Source: Aurelia coerulea (Eukaryota > Cnidaria > Scyphozoa > Semaeostomeae > Ulmaridae). Taken from it: a stretch of 64,000 nucleotides of DNA. Every line of letters starts with the position of its first letter. Position 1 is the stretch's first letter. The notes under the pieces were generated by a model. It was not told where the DNA came from and searched no databases. It saw nothing but the letters and a program-made list of their open reading frames with translations. This document shows, in pieces, positions 44,095 through 54,356 of the stretch. The translations under genes were made by a program, and so were the position numbers. The stretch is from assembly GCA_039566865.1 (NCBI GenBank), contig CM076954.1, forward strand, positions 6,890,001 through 6,954,000, given 5' to 3'.

Positions 44095-45455
44095 TTAACG
44101 TTGATATTGCTGCATTATCTGAAACCCGCTTACCAGACAACGGTTCAATCAAGGAGAGCAGTTACACAATATTTTGGCATGGGAAGCCACAAGGACAAAA
44201 ACGTGAACATGGAGTTGGTTTTGCCATATGAAATAATGTTATTCCTTTCTGTGAAACTCCAGTCGCTATAATGATCAGACTTATGACTTTGAGGGTTCAC
44301 ACTACCAAAGGCCCTCTAACAATTTTCAGTGTATACCCACTCTCCAGGCTGACGATGAGGATAAAAATAATTTCTACCAACAGCTCGAACAAGAGATAGA
44401 ACAAATCCCACACACAGAAACCATTATAATACTCGGCGATTTTAATGCAAGAGTTGGACGTTCCTTTGAAAACTGGAGAGGCATACTAGGGAAACATGGC
44501 GTCGGAAATATGAACGATAACGGACAACTATTGTTGGAACTATGTGCAAACCAAAATCTGTGTGTCACTAATACCTTCTTTGCGGGAAAAATATCAAGAA
44601 AAATATCTTGGAAGCATCCAAGATCTGGGCATTGGCACCAATTAGACTTAGTGCTGACAAGACGTTCCCATTTAAAGGAAATCCTACACACGAGATCTTA
44701 TCAGAGTGCTGAATGTAACACTGACCCCCAGGGGGGGGCACTCCCATACTTGACCTGACGGGATGTGCCGCTCAACAGGGTGTCCTTTTACGGTAAAAAT
44801 TATGCGACAGGGTGTCCTTTTCTAACGAAAATTATGCGACAGGGTATTATAATAGGTAAAACATTTATGCGACAGGGTATCACAAGCAAAAATTGCGTTG
44901 TACACTATATTTGAGATGCAAAATTTTTATGCGACAGGGTATACTTTTGGCCTATTTTTATGCGACAGGGTGCAGGGTGTGGAGAGGTTTTCCCCACACC
45001 CCCGTCACTTCCCTAGTCAAGTATCCCCCCCCCGGGCACTGACCATTCTTTGGTTGGCTGCAAGGTTAAAATTTGTGTTAAGAAGATATATCGCAACAAA
45101 ACTCCTGGTCGTTCTCGTATACACGTTGGTAAAATAAAGGATTATCAAAAATGCACTACATTTGATAATGAAACTACCAGACTCAGTCTGGTTTTGACAT
45201 CAGCTAATGATGCATGGTGTAATCTACGTGATGGAATTTACAATGCTGCTATTGCGGCCTTTGGCAAGAGTGTAAAGAAAAATGTCGACTGGTTTGAGGA
45301 AACTCATTAACGCTATTACCACTTGTTGAGGAGAAAAGATCAGCATTGATTGCATACAAAAACTCTCCAAGTAATAGAAATCTGGAAAACGTACGGATGG
45401 TGCGTAGCAAGATGCAAACAGAGGCGAGGAAATGTGCCCAGAGCTATTGGCTTAA
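44095..45455 (+). pseudogene. RT9 endonuclease domain, split by a MITE
   Basis: 44095-44726: VDIAALSETRLPDNG carries the catalytic Glu, HGVGFAI follows, then an in-frame stop at 44229 and a frameshift near 44335. Next come TIIILGDFNARVG and LCVTNTFF. The frame is cut at ECNTD by the 310 bp MITE. 45037-45455: HSLVGCKVKICVKK, then LEEKRSALIAYK-like linker to CAQSYWL, with a stop at 45308. The order matches APE endonuclease then linker. Confidence 0.75.
44727..45036. mobile_element. MITE of the CCC[A/G]GGGG family with internal minisatellite
   Basis: TSD CACTGACC at 44719-44726 and 45037-45044. Ends CCCAGGGGGGGG..ATACTTGACC and CTAGTCAAGTATCCCC..GGG. Inside, TTATGCGACAGGGT is repeated five to six times with spacers. 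Removal rejoins the RT9 frame. Confidence 0.92.
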
Positions 45456-46336
45456 GGTTACTGTAACTGTTCAGACGACAAATTTTCGATTTTTCGTTTT
45501 TGTCATAATCTGATGGTACAAGTATTTGAGGACTGTTTAAACCAACTCACTTCCAGAAATAGTCACAATTACTTAGAGATTTGAGCATTTTAAAAGGAGC
45601 AATCATGTTTCTCAAAAGTTGCGGGAATATACATTAGGGGATTAAAGTAAACTCACTTGACCTTGCAGCTATGTTCGTGACATCCCGTGCTGCTATGTTA
45701 TTGATATAATGCTTTACCAATACTGCGCTTAAGCCTAATTGCTTGACCTTTCATGCATAATCGTATTTCCCGCAATTTTTGCTTCATTTTGATAAAAGCC
45801 TGATTTCTCGAAACAGGATTCCGGAGTACTGGTGGGTAATAAAAAATCTTTGTGTACCCAACAGGCCAATCGAATCGCTTGAAACTTGGCACACAGGGTC
45901 ACAAAGCATATAACTAAGAAACCGTGTCAGCGATTTGTGATAGATCCAATGGTCCGATTTTTACAAGGGTCTGAAAGTTAAAAAAGACATTTAAGACATT
46001 TGCTTTTATTTAAAATGATACCATTTCAAGAAAAAATCTTTTATCAAAAATTCGTGACACGGTTTTGCAGTTCAGGGCCTTAAGTCTTTGGTAAATAGAT
46101 AGTCGTGGTCCAACGATTATCATTGGGGTACACAAAGATTTTTTCGCAAGGGTGGTCGATTTTGCCTTAAATCTAGAATAAATCATTTGTGATTTTATTG
46201 CATCCACTGAATACATTTTTATGATATTCTTCGTTTAATTCTGCGTCGAATGATGCATAAGTTTGTTTGGTATATTTTGACGAACGGCCGTGGTAAACAG
46301 AGTTTCTTAATCGCCGCCAGAACGGTTACAGTAACC
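45456..46336. mobile_element. 881 bp TTAA-flanked TIR element
   Basis: TTAA at 45452-45455 and 46337-46340. Ends GGTTACTGTAACTGTTC and GAACGGTTACAGTAACC. A TAA 3 bp TSD with a one-base-longer TIR is equally possible, so piggyBac/Kolobok or Harbinger cannot be told apart by TSD. Removal rejoins RT9 as QSYWL|NLCDEIQ. No transposase frame. Confidence 0.85.
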
Positions 46337-48641
46337 TTAACCTTTGCGATGAAATTCAAAGAGCGGCTGATATGGGTGATACTCGTAGAATGTACGAAGG
46401 AATTAAACGTTGTATTGGACCAGTAAAAAGGGCAGTAGCCCCACTGAAAGATCTTCAGGGAAATATTTTAACAGACAAGCAGCAAAAGCATGAGCGTTGG
46501 GTTGAACATTACGGGATTCTATATACAGGAACATCTGAGATCAATGAGGCTGCATTTGCGACATTACCCCAGTTTGAAGTCATGGAAGATTTAAGCGCCG
46601 AACCAACACTAGAAGAACTGCAGCAAGCTATAAATTCTGTTCCTGTGAATAAGGCATCGGGAAATGATAGCACACCAGCTGAAATTCATAAATGTGCTGA
46701 CAAAGAGTTGCTTACCAAGATTCATCAAGTTTTACTTCTCTGCTGGCGTGAAGACGACGTTCCACAAGATTTCAAGGATGCGCGATTCATACAACTATAT
46801 AAAAACAAGGGTGACAGAAGTGAATGTGATAACCACAGAGGTATCTCCCTGCTGAACATTATTGGTAAAATATTTAATCGTTCCCTGCTTCCAAGAATAC
46901 AACTTTTAGGAGAAAACATTTACCCAGAAAGTCAATGTGGCTTTCGACAGGGGCGTTCTACTACAGATATGGTATTTTCAGTAAGACAGCTTCAAGAGAA
47001 ATGCAGGAAAAAGCGTATCCCATTACATATGGCATTTATCGACCTTACGAAGGCCTTCGATTCAGTCAGTAAAGAGGGTTTATACATTGTTCTCAGGAAA
47101 CGTGGCTGTCCACAAAAGCTACTCAACTTAATTCGCTCGTTACACATGGGTTTGATGGCAACAGTTGTCTATGAAAATGAAGAATCCAGAGCATTCTCGG
47201 TTAATAACGGAGTGAAACAAGGATGCGTCCTTGCTCCTGTTCTATTCAACATATATTTTTCTTACCTAATAAGACATGCTTTGGAAGGAAATGATGAAGG
47301 GATCTATCTCAGAACCAGACATGAAGGCGGACTCTTTAACATCTCTAGATTTAGAGCAAAGACCAAAGTGAGAGAATCGACTGTACGGGAACTCCCGGGG
47401 GGGGGGGGGGTACATGACTTGTGGATGGACGGGGGTCTGCCGCCCGATTTTCAGAAAGCTACCCTCTTCTAATTACCGAAAATTTGCTTTAGGACCCACT
47501 TTTATGGTGAATTTTGGCGGAAAATTGCCCATTTTAACCATTTTTTTGTGAATTTCAGCGAAATCCCACCCTTGTTTATGGAAAATTTGCCGAAAAAGGA
47601 CCCTTGTTTAGAGAATTTTGGGCCCAAAAACCCACCCATATGGGCGGCACATACCCGTACCTTGAACATGTTATGTACCCCCCCCCCGGGACGGGAACTA
47701 TTCTTTGCCGACGATGCGGCGCTAGTTGCTCACAGTGAAGAGCCTCTGCAAAGGCTTCTGGACAAATTTTCAGAGTCATGCAAGAGTTTTGGGCTCAGGA
47801 TAAGTTTAAAGAAAACTGTGATAATGCATCAGGGTTCAGCGGGATCCAATTCTGAAATTACTTTAGATGAAAATAGTCTTAGCAGTGTCGACAAATTCTG
47901 CTATCTTGGTTCCACAGTAACAAAGAACTTAGATCTAAACTATGAAATATCAAAACGAATCGGCAAAGCAGCTATGAATTTGGGTTACTAAAGAAACGAG
48001 CGTGGGAAAATAATAAACTCTCTACCAAGGTTAAGATTCGCATATACGAGACTTGTGTGCTTTCTTCGTTGCTATATTGCTCAGAGACATGGACTACGTA
48101 TGCTAGGAATAATAAAAGGCTAAATAGTTTTCACAGGAGGTGCTTACGGAAGTTGCTGAAAATAAAATGGCAAGACAAGATACCCGATACAGAGGTACTA
48201 AAGCGATCGGGGCTAACACACTTGGGAACTATGATACTGCAGAAACGGTTGAGATGGCTAGGGCATGTCAAAAGGATGGATGATAGTCGTATTCCCAAGA
48301 CAATTCTTTTCAGCGAAGCTCGTGATGGCTCTAGGAAACAAGGACGCCCGTTGTTAAGATATCATTAAAATTGCAAAAGTAACATGAAATCGTTTGATGT
48401 GAATGTGGATAGCTGGGAGATTTGCGCAACACAACGTTCATCATGGAAAGAAAATGTGACCATTGGAGCAAGAAGATATGAGCAAGCTCTTATACAGAGA
48501 AAAGAGGAGAGCAGGAAAAGAAGAAAGCAGCCCTTGACAAACTTGGATGCGAACGATGATGCATTTATTTGCGAACACTGTAACAAGCACTGCCGTTCAA
48601 GAATTGGATTGTTTAGTCATATCCGGACTCATCAGGGCTAA
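46337..48641 (+). pseudogene. RT9 reverse transcriptase and C-terminal zinc finger
   Basis: 46337-47393 is open: SGNDSTPAEIHK, DCNHRGISLLNIIGKIF-type block 1 (here DNHRG), CGFRQGRSTTDMVF, AFIDLTKAFDSVSKEG and NNGVKQGCVLAPVLFNIYFS. A 298 bp MITE interrupts it directly before FFADDAALVAHSEE (47698 on). After YEISKRIGKAAMNLGY a frameshift leads to LYCSETWTTYARNN, RWLGHVKRMDDSRIPK and, at the end, FICEHCNKHCRSRIGLFSHI..H, a C2H2 finger. Several frameshifts after 47990. The catalytic Asp residues of both metal sites are present. Confidence 0.85.
47394..47691. mobile_element. MITE of the CCC[A/G]GGGG family at the RT9 active site
   Basis: TSD CGGGAACT at 47386-47393 and 47692-47699. Ends CCCGGGG..GTACATGACTTG and CATGTTATGTACCCC..GGG. 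Internal diverged repeats around AAATTTGCCGAAAAAGGACC. Removal rejoins VREL|FFADD. Confidence 0.88.
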
Positions 48642-48877
48642 AACTTTATTTAATGCGTACACCATGATCTTTAAGATCGAAGGTAGCCTACTAATGATTC
48701 TAAAAATAGTATCATATGCTAATTGGTCACATGATCCGTTGCTAGGCAACGAAAAAACAATGGAAATTTGCTTATTTTGGCTGTCCTCCTAAAAACGTAA
48801 TATTTTTAACCAAAAATAGTCAATAAGTAACTTTAAAGTTATAAATATGATACATTTTGTTTGATTTTTTTAATGAA

Positions 48878-49047
48878 AACTATCAACAATTCTATTTTTG
48901 GAATTCTATTGTTATCAAAACTGTCAATCAAAGTCATGGTTGATGCCTAAACAAATTAGTTGAACTATCAACAATTCTATTTTTGGAATTCTATTGTTAT
49001 CAAAACTGTCAATCAAAGTCATGGTTGATGCCTAAACAAATTAGTTG
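48878..49047. repeat. 85 bp perfect tandem duplication
   Basis: AACTATCAACAATTC to AACAAATTAGTTG occurs twice, 48878-48962 and 48963-49047, with no visible difference, inside the middle piece of the expanded MITE. Confidence 0.95.
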
Positions 49048-49272
49048 ATGCTTTATTGGCATTTTAAATACGTGTTTAGCAATAACAGCGATATGAAATT
49101 GACCTTGAATTGTTAATTAGTCAATTTTGATCATAATACAATAATTATTTCATATGTTTATTACAAAATATGACGTATGACGCATGACTGGGCGCATGAC
49201 TGGAGGATGTCTTTCAATCCTGATCCTGCGAAGCAAGCAGTCGAAGTGACATTTTCTAAGAACATAAGATCC

Positions 49273-50294
49273 TTTTGGATGATTACAAAGTCTGTCCTGA
49301 GCTAAGCAAGCACGAGAATATCTGAATATTGATTTCTTCATAACCCAAAATGATCGTTGGTGCTGTTTTTAGCTACAATCAGAGGGATGAGCGTTGCTGC
49401 TAAAGCCCCCTTCAATCGAAAATCAAACGAATCGCCTGACAAGCAATTTTCTATCTTTATGTGAAATCAGAATGATACGCAAAAAATAAAATTCATTAGC
49501 CCTGGTTTGCCTATTTGAGGTCTTTGTTCGTGCATGAAATCTTTGGTGCATCTGTCTCAAATTGGATGTCATGTGAGATTTACGATAACGCAAAATTACT
49601 TATGCAGAGCCCTGTAAAACATTTCAATGGTTGTTATTCGCGGACATCTAATTCAAGACAAGCAGTCACCAAGATAACCTCTGAAGGCATGAAGGCATTT
49701 TGGTTCAATGTGGTCACGTGTCTTCCCCCAGTCAGTGGCGCCATTGTTTGCTGAGGTTCTGCACCTTTCCTCTCAATTTCAATGACATTTGCATCTGTAG
49801 CTGTGTAAGAGGGGGGTCCTTCTACCCTCGGTGATTCTGCAAATGCTAGCCTCTGTGCAGGCCACCGGTTACATCATCCTCTAAAGTTGACTTATTTGCA
49901 TAATGAGTACTATCAATAAGTGGCTAATGATGCGTTCGTTCTAGAAAACGATTGTTTTAACATAATTAAGCTGCTAATGAAGTCAAGAACGTGCCAATTC
50001 TGGGTAAATTTGTTGTTGTGCCAGGGTAAACATCATCGTAATTTATCCATCTTATGGTGTCAAATCTGTCTAACATGAAATAAGCCGACGCCAAATGTTG
50101 CTATAGGATCGCGGGAAACTTCTGTCTTGTATGCGGTTTATGTGCGCCTTCTTTATTTCAGTGCCAATTAGCAGAGATAAAACGTTAATCAATTGCTTTA
50201 ACGAGCGTGACGGAAGTGGGTTACTTACTTACTTACTTTCTGACTGACATCGAAGCCACTTCTTAGATTACAAAGTTGGACTTTGTAATCAAAA
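49273..50294. mobile_element. 1.02 kb TIR element with terminal hairpin, 7-8 bp TSD
   Basis: AAGATCC lies on both sides (49266-49272, 50295-50301). Left end TTTTGGATGATTACAAAGTC, right end GACTTTGTAATCAAAA. The right end also folds on itself (GATTACAAAGTTGGACTTTG TAATC). The TTACTTACTTAC run near 50220 equals the short-period repeat of the copy at 1368-1612. No transposase. Confidence 0.75.
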
Positions 50295-51426
50295 AAGATC
50301 CCTGTTGGCCATCCGCCTATCTTCTTCAATGATGTAACCGTTATGAAAGTTAACGAACATAAACATCTGGGTGTTGTGCTTGATAGTCGACTGACGTTTT
50401 ATAGTCATATTCAATCTGCTATCAATAAAGCGAGACGTGGGATTGGTATGCTACGGTTTTTATCAAACTACTTGCCAAGACAAACTCTAAACGAACTTTA
50501 TAAACTCTATGTTCGTCCACATCTCGACTATGGTGATGTCATACGGTATATCATATCCCGCAAAGAGTGTGCGACTTCAGCCATGAAATCACCTTACATC
50601 GTCAGATGGAACGCCTTGAATCCGTCCAGTATTCTGCTGGCTTAGCAATAACTGGCGCGTGGAAAGGTACATCAAGAAACAAAATATACGAGGAACTTGG
50701 CTGGGAATCATTAAATGACAGAAGGTGGAGCAGGCGTCTCGTTCTTTTCTTTAAGTTCATCAATAAACTTGCTCCGGAATATACAAGATATCCTATTCCA
50801 CAACTTCGTTGGTCAAATTATGCTCTTAGAAATCAGGCTGTTGTTGGGCGAATAAATGCAAGAACAGAGCGCTTTGAGTCAAGCTTCTTTCCCAATTGTT
50901 TAAAAGAATGGAACGTATGGAGCGGCGTCGGGGTCAAAAATAATGCGGCGCGATTTATGATCTTAATTTCTCAAGCCATGCCCTCTACATGGCGGCACTT
51001 GACGAATTTTACAGTGCCGAAACCTAGGATTCGGCACTTGAACTTGCAGTGCCGAATCCTAGGTACCAGCACTGTAAAATTCGTCAAGTGCCGCCATGTA
51101 GAGGGCACCATGTCAAAATCTTCAAGTGCTGCATCCTTGAATGCCGCACTTCAACCTCATTTTGATTTTCCAGTGCCGATACCTAAGTGTCGGCACTTCA
51201 GCCTCAATGTGATCAATTTGAGTTTTTAAGCATGATAAATTATGTTAATTCACCCACAATTGTCATTTCTATTGATATTTCTAAACGGGGGGCACTCACA
51301 ATCCTTTTTAAGTCCAAGTGCCGAGACCTAGGTGGCAGCATTTGAACCTAAATTTTAAATCCCAAGTGCCGAAACCTAGGTGGCGGCACTTGAACCTCGG
51401 TTTGAATCTCAAGTGCCGAAATCTAG

Positions 51427-51711
51427 GTGGCGGCACTTGAACCTCGATTTGGATCTCAATTGCCGAAACCTAGGTGGCGGCAATTGAGCCTCGATTTGAA
51501 TTTCAAAGGGATGGGATCGCATCGCACGTGTGCAAAGGGAACGTCGACGAAACTGCCATCACTCTTTATCATGTTTCGAAGAATGTCGTCAATAAAAAAG
51601 CCTATCGAGGAAGCTGAAAAGTTGCTAAAAGCAGCTGCGGCGCAAATTGCTGAAGAAAATTCCAGAGAGGTTGAAGAAGTTGAAGATCGACATCTAGCAA
51701 ATTTCAGGTAA
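51427..51711 (+). CDS. Exon-like ORF in left arm of the foldback element
   Basis: 94 codons, probably starting at an inner Met. MFRRMSSIKKPIEEAEKLLK leads into a strongly charged helix (AAAAQIAEENSREVEEVEDR) ending HLANFR, directly followed by CAG-GTAAAC, a good 5' splice donor. The right arm encodes the same peptide with about six substitutions. The first part of the frame overlaps the palindromic repeats and is less likely to be translated. No family recognised. Confidence 0.45.
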   Translation: MAALEPRFGSQLPKPRWRQLSLDLNFKGMGSHRTCAKGTSTKLPSLFIMFRRMSSIKKPIEEAEKLLKAAAAQIAEENSREVEEVEDRHLANFR

Positions 51712-52339
51712 ACTCTTTTAATTTCATTCATTTGAAGTGATCGCACCTATAAATTACATTTTAGTGCTTACGAACAGAAATTTCTTCCACTCTTCCTTGA
51801 AATCAGCATCTAAACTGGGATAGGCAGTCTTTCTCCCGTTGTTCTCAGCTTAGTTACTCCTTAGTTTCGTGGCCACGAAATTCATGCATCAGCAAGCCTC
51901 TAGGGCGTTGATGTCTCAGGATAAAGCAAATTAGTGCAAACTTCTGCAATAAACAATTGAGATCTTTATCGAGTATATTTCCATTCATCAAAGAGGACAC
52001 AAAAAATGACAACAACAAGAAAGTGGTTACACAGAACATAATTTATATGAAAAGCAATGGTCAATCAGATTGCTTATGTGACCAGCCGATCCCAGGGCCT
52101 TTTCGTTTCCGTCCCAATATGAGAAACTCTTGGGACGAGGTTGACTGGAACCCCCTGTTAGGCCATAATGGGAGTACCCCCCCCCCCTAGGACTTAAACT
52201 AACTGTTCATAATCTTTGCCATTAATGTTCATACTTTTCGTTGGCAATTTTCAAGGAAGACAGGAAGAAATTTCTGTTCGTAAGCACTAAAATGTAATTT
52301 ATAGGTGCGATCAATTCAAATGAATGGAATTAAAAGAGT

Positions 52340-52624
52340 TTACCTGAAATTTGCTAGATGTCGATCTTCAACTTCTTCAACCTCTCCGGAATTTTCTTCA
52401 GCAATTTGCGCCGCAGCTGCTTTTAGCAACTTTTCAGCTTCCTCGATAGGCTTTTTTAATGACGACATTCTTCGAAACATGATAAAGAGTGATGCCAGTT
52501 TCGTCGACGTTCCCTTTGCACACGTGCGATGCGATCCCATCCCTTTGAAATTCAAATCGAGGCTCAAGTGCCGCCACCTAGGTTTCGGCAATCGAGATCC
52601 AAATCGAGGTTCAAGTGCCGCCAC
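52340..52624 (-). CDS. Exon-like ORF in right arm of the foldback element
   Basis: Inverted twin of the left-arm ORF: SSLKKPIEEAEKLLKAAAAQ, then EENSGEVEEVEDRHLANFR and the same CAG-GTAAAC donor-like junction. The frame is open in both copies, and the changes are substitutions without indels. Confidence 0.45.
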   Translation of the reverse strand: MAALEPRFGSRLPKPRWRHLSLDLNFKGMGSHRTCAKGTSTKLASLFIMFRRMSSLKKPIEEAEKLLKAAAAQIAEENSGEVEEVEDRHLANFR

Positions 52625-53472
52625 CTAGATTTTGGCACTTGAGATTCAAACCGAGGTTCAAGTGCCGCCACCTAGGTTTCGGCACTTGGGACTTAAAATT
52701 TAGGTTCAAATGCTGCCACCTAGGTCTCGGCACTTGGACTTAAAAAGGATTGTGAGTGCCCCCCGTTTAGAAATATCAATAGAAATGACAATTGTGGGTG
52801 AATTAACATAATTTATCATGCTTAAAAACTCATATTGATCACATTGAGGCTGAAGTGCCGACACTTAGGTATCGGCACTGGAAAATCAAAATGAGGTTGA
52901 AGTGCTGCATTCAAGGATGCGGCACTTGGAGATTTTGACATGGTGCCCTCTACATGGCGGCACTTGACGAATTTTACAGTGCTGGTACCTAGGATTCGGC
53001 ACTGCAAGTTCAAGTGCCGAATCCTAGGTTTCGGCACTGTAAAATTCGTCAAGTGCCGCCATGTAGAGGGCATGGCTTGAGAAATTAAGATCATAAATCG
53101 CGCCGCATTATTTTTGACCCCGATGCCGCTCCATAGGAACAGTCTTGCTTCTGAGATCAGGGAATCAATCACCTACAGTAAGCTTATTCAAAAACAGACT
53201 CTCTTCTCTTATCCGCCCTACCCAGAAACCTGTTTATGGAATTTATGATCCAAACGGTGTTGCCATCCTCACCCAGCTACGCGTAGGCCTCAGTAAGCTA
53301 AGTTGTCACAAATTCAATCATAACTTTCGAGACACAGTTGACCCAATGTGTCTAATTAATGATGGAATTGAGGATACTGAACACTTCTTGCTGCAATGCC
53401 ATGCATATGATGATCAAAGGCGTGATCTCCTAGGCGCGGTTAACGAAATATTGCAACTACACAACATCTTAA

Positions 53473-54356
53473 ACCTATTTTAACCGGGTAAAAAAAAGTG
53501 ATTTTCTACCGGGGGGGTGTTTTTCGCCCCCCCCCCCTGTTTTTCTCCGCAAGTATAACAGCTATGACAATGAAACTTGCACTGTGTCATAATTGAACAA
53601 AGGAAAATTTAAAAATAGCACAAATCAATCAATAGTCACGTGATTGGTTGCTAGGCAACCAAAAACAATGCAAATTTTGAGAAAATCGAGCTATTTGCAG
53701 AAAAGGGCCCATTATTAGCAAATAGCTAGATAAAATTGGCAAAAAACCATCCAAATACCTGCTTGATATCATTAATTTGTAGTTTATATGGTTTCATACG
53801 GATATTTGTGGTTTCTAATAAATTAACTAATTAAATAATGAAAATTTGATTCAATGCGAAATTGTTAGCTCAATAATTATGATTTAAAACCATTAATTTC
53901 GCATATTATTGTTGAAATCAAGTACCTTCATCGATATTTAAGGTAATTCCATCAGTTTTGCATGAAAAATTAATCATTCATTAGGAATATGACGTCATAA
54001 AGATTGAAGACGTCATAGAAATAATAAACTGCTGATGTCTGCAAATATGAATAAATTATATATCAAATGAAAGTACTCATCGAGACGAATCGAATGGTAT
54101 ATATATTGATGCGATTTAGTAACAAAGGAAGAAATTAGAGCCGTTTTAAAGAATTTCTTTGTGACCACTCTCCAAATATGGGCATGCGGTGGTCACGTGG
54201 TCAAACAATAGGTATTGAGATTTCTATTTTCTGATTGCCAACTAAATTTTAGGAAAAGTCAAAGGGTTTCAGCATTGTAGGTGACATCATTTGGGAGCTA
54301 TTAAAAAAAATCCGATAGGGGGGGCGAAAAACGCCCCCCTCCCGGTTAAAATAGGG
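53473..54356 (+). mobile_element. Complete TTAA-inserted piggyBac-like MITE, 884 bp
   Basis: TTAA at 53469-53472 and 54357-54360. Ends ACCTATTTTAACCGGG and CCCGGTTAAAATAGGG. Next to each end is a hairpin of G and C runs around TTTTTCG/CGAAAAA. Inside: GTCACGTGATTGGTTGCTAG then GCAAC at 53636-53660, GACGTCAT boxes, and GTGGTCACGTGGTC near the right. Removal rejoins RT10 as HNILN|LPNQALL. Confidence 0.93.

Larger units (their letters stand above)
40791..48696 (+). mobile_element. RT9: APE-type non-LTR element with five nested DNA elements
   Basis: Inserted in the MITE with ATTCTAA on both sides (40784-40790 and 48697-48703). Own sequence: 5' UTR 40791-41207 and 43255-43317, ORF 43318 to 48641 with gaps, short 3' end. 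Nested elements occupy 41208-43254, 43539-44094, 44727-45036, 45456-46336 and 47394-47691. It belongs to a different clade from RT1, RT5 and RT10: the protein starts with CLACWNVRTL and ends in a zinc finger. Confidence 0.82.
50915..53135. mobile_element. 2.2 kb long-inverted-repeat (foldback-like) element
   Basis: Arms of about 0.89 kb (50915-~51806 and ~52252-53135) are inverted copies with few differences, around a ~0.45 kb spacer. Ends TATGGAGCGGCGTCGGGGTC and GACCCCGATGCCGCTCCATA; GGAAC on both sides (50910-50914, 53136-53140) as 5 bp TSD. Each arm holds four ~50 bp units with the palindrome GTGCCGxxxCCTAGGxxxCGGCAC and an outer AGTGCCG hairpin. Each arm carries the same exon-like ORF. 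Removal rejoins RT10 as KEWN|SLASE. Confidence 0.9.

Noticed and set aside
48547..48641. Host zinc-finger gene
   Set aside because: The C2H2 finger is in frame with the RT tail and is part of RT9.
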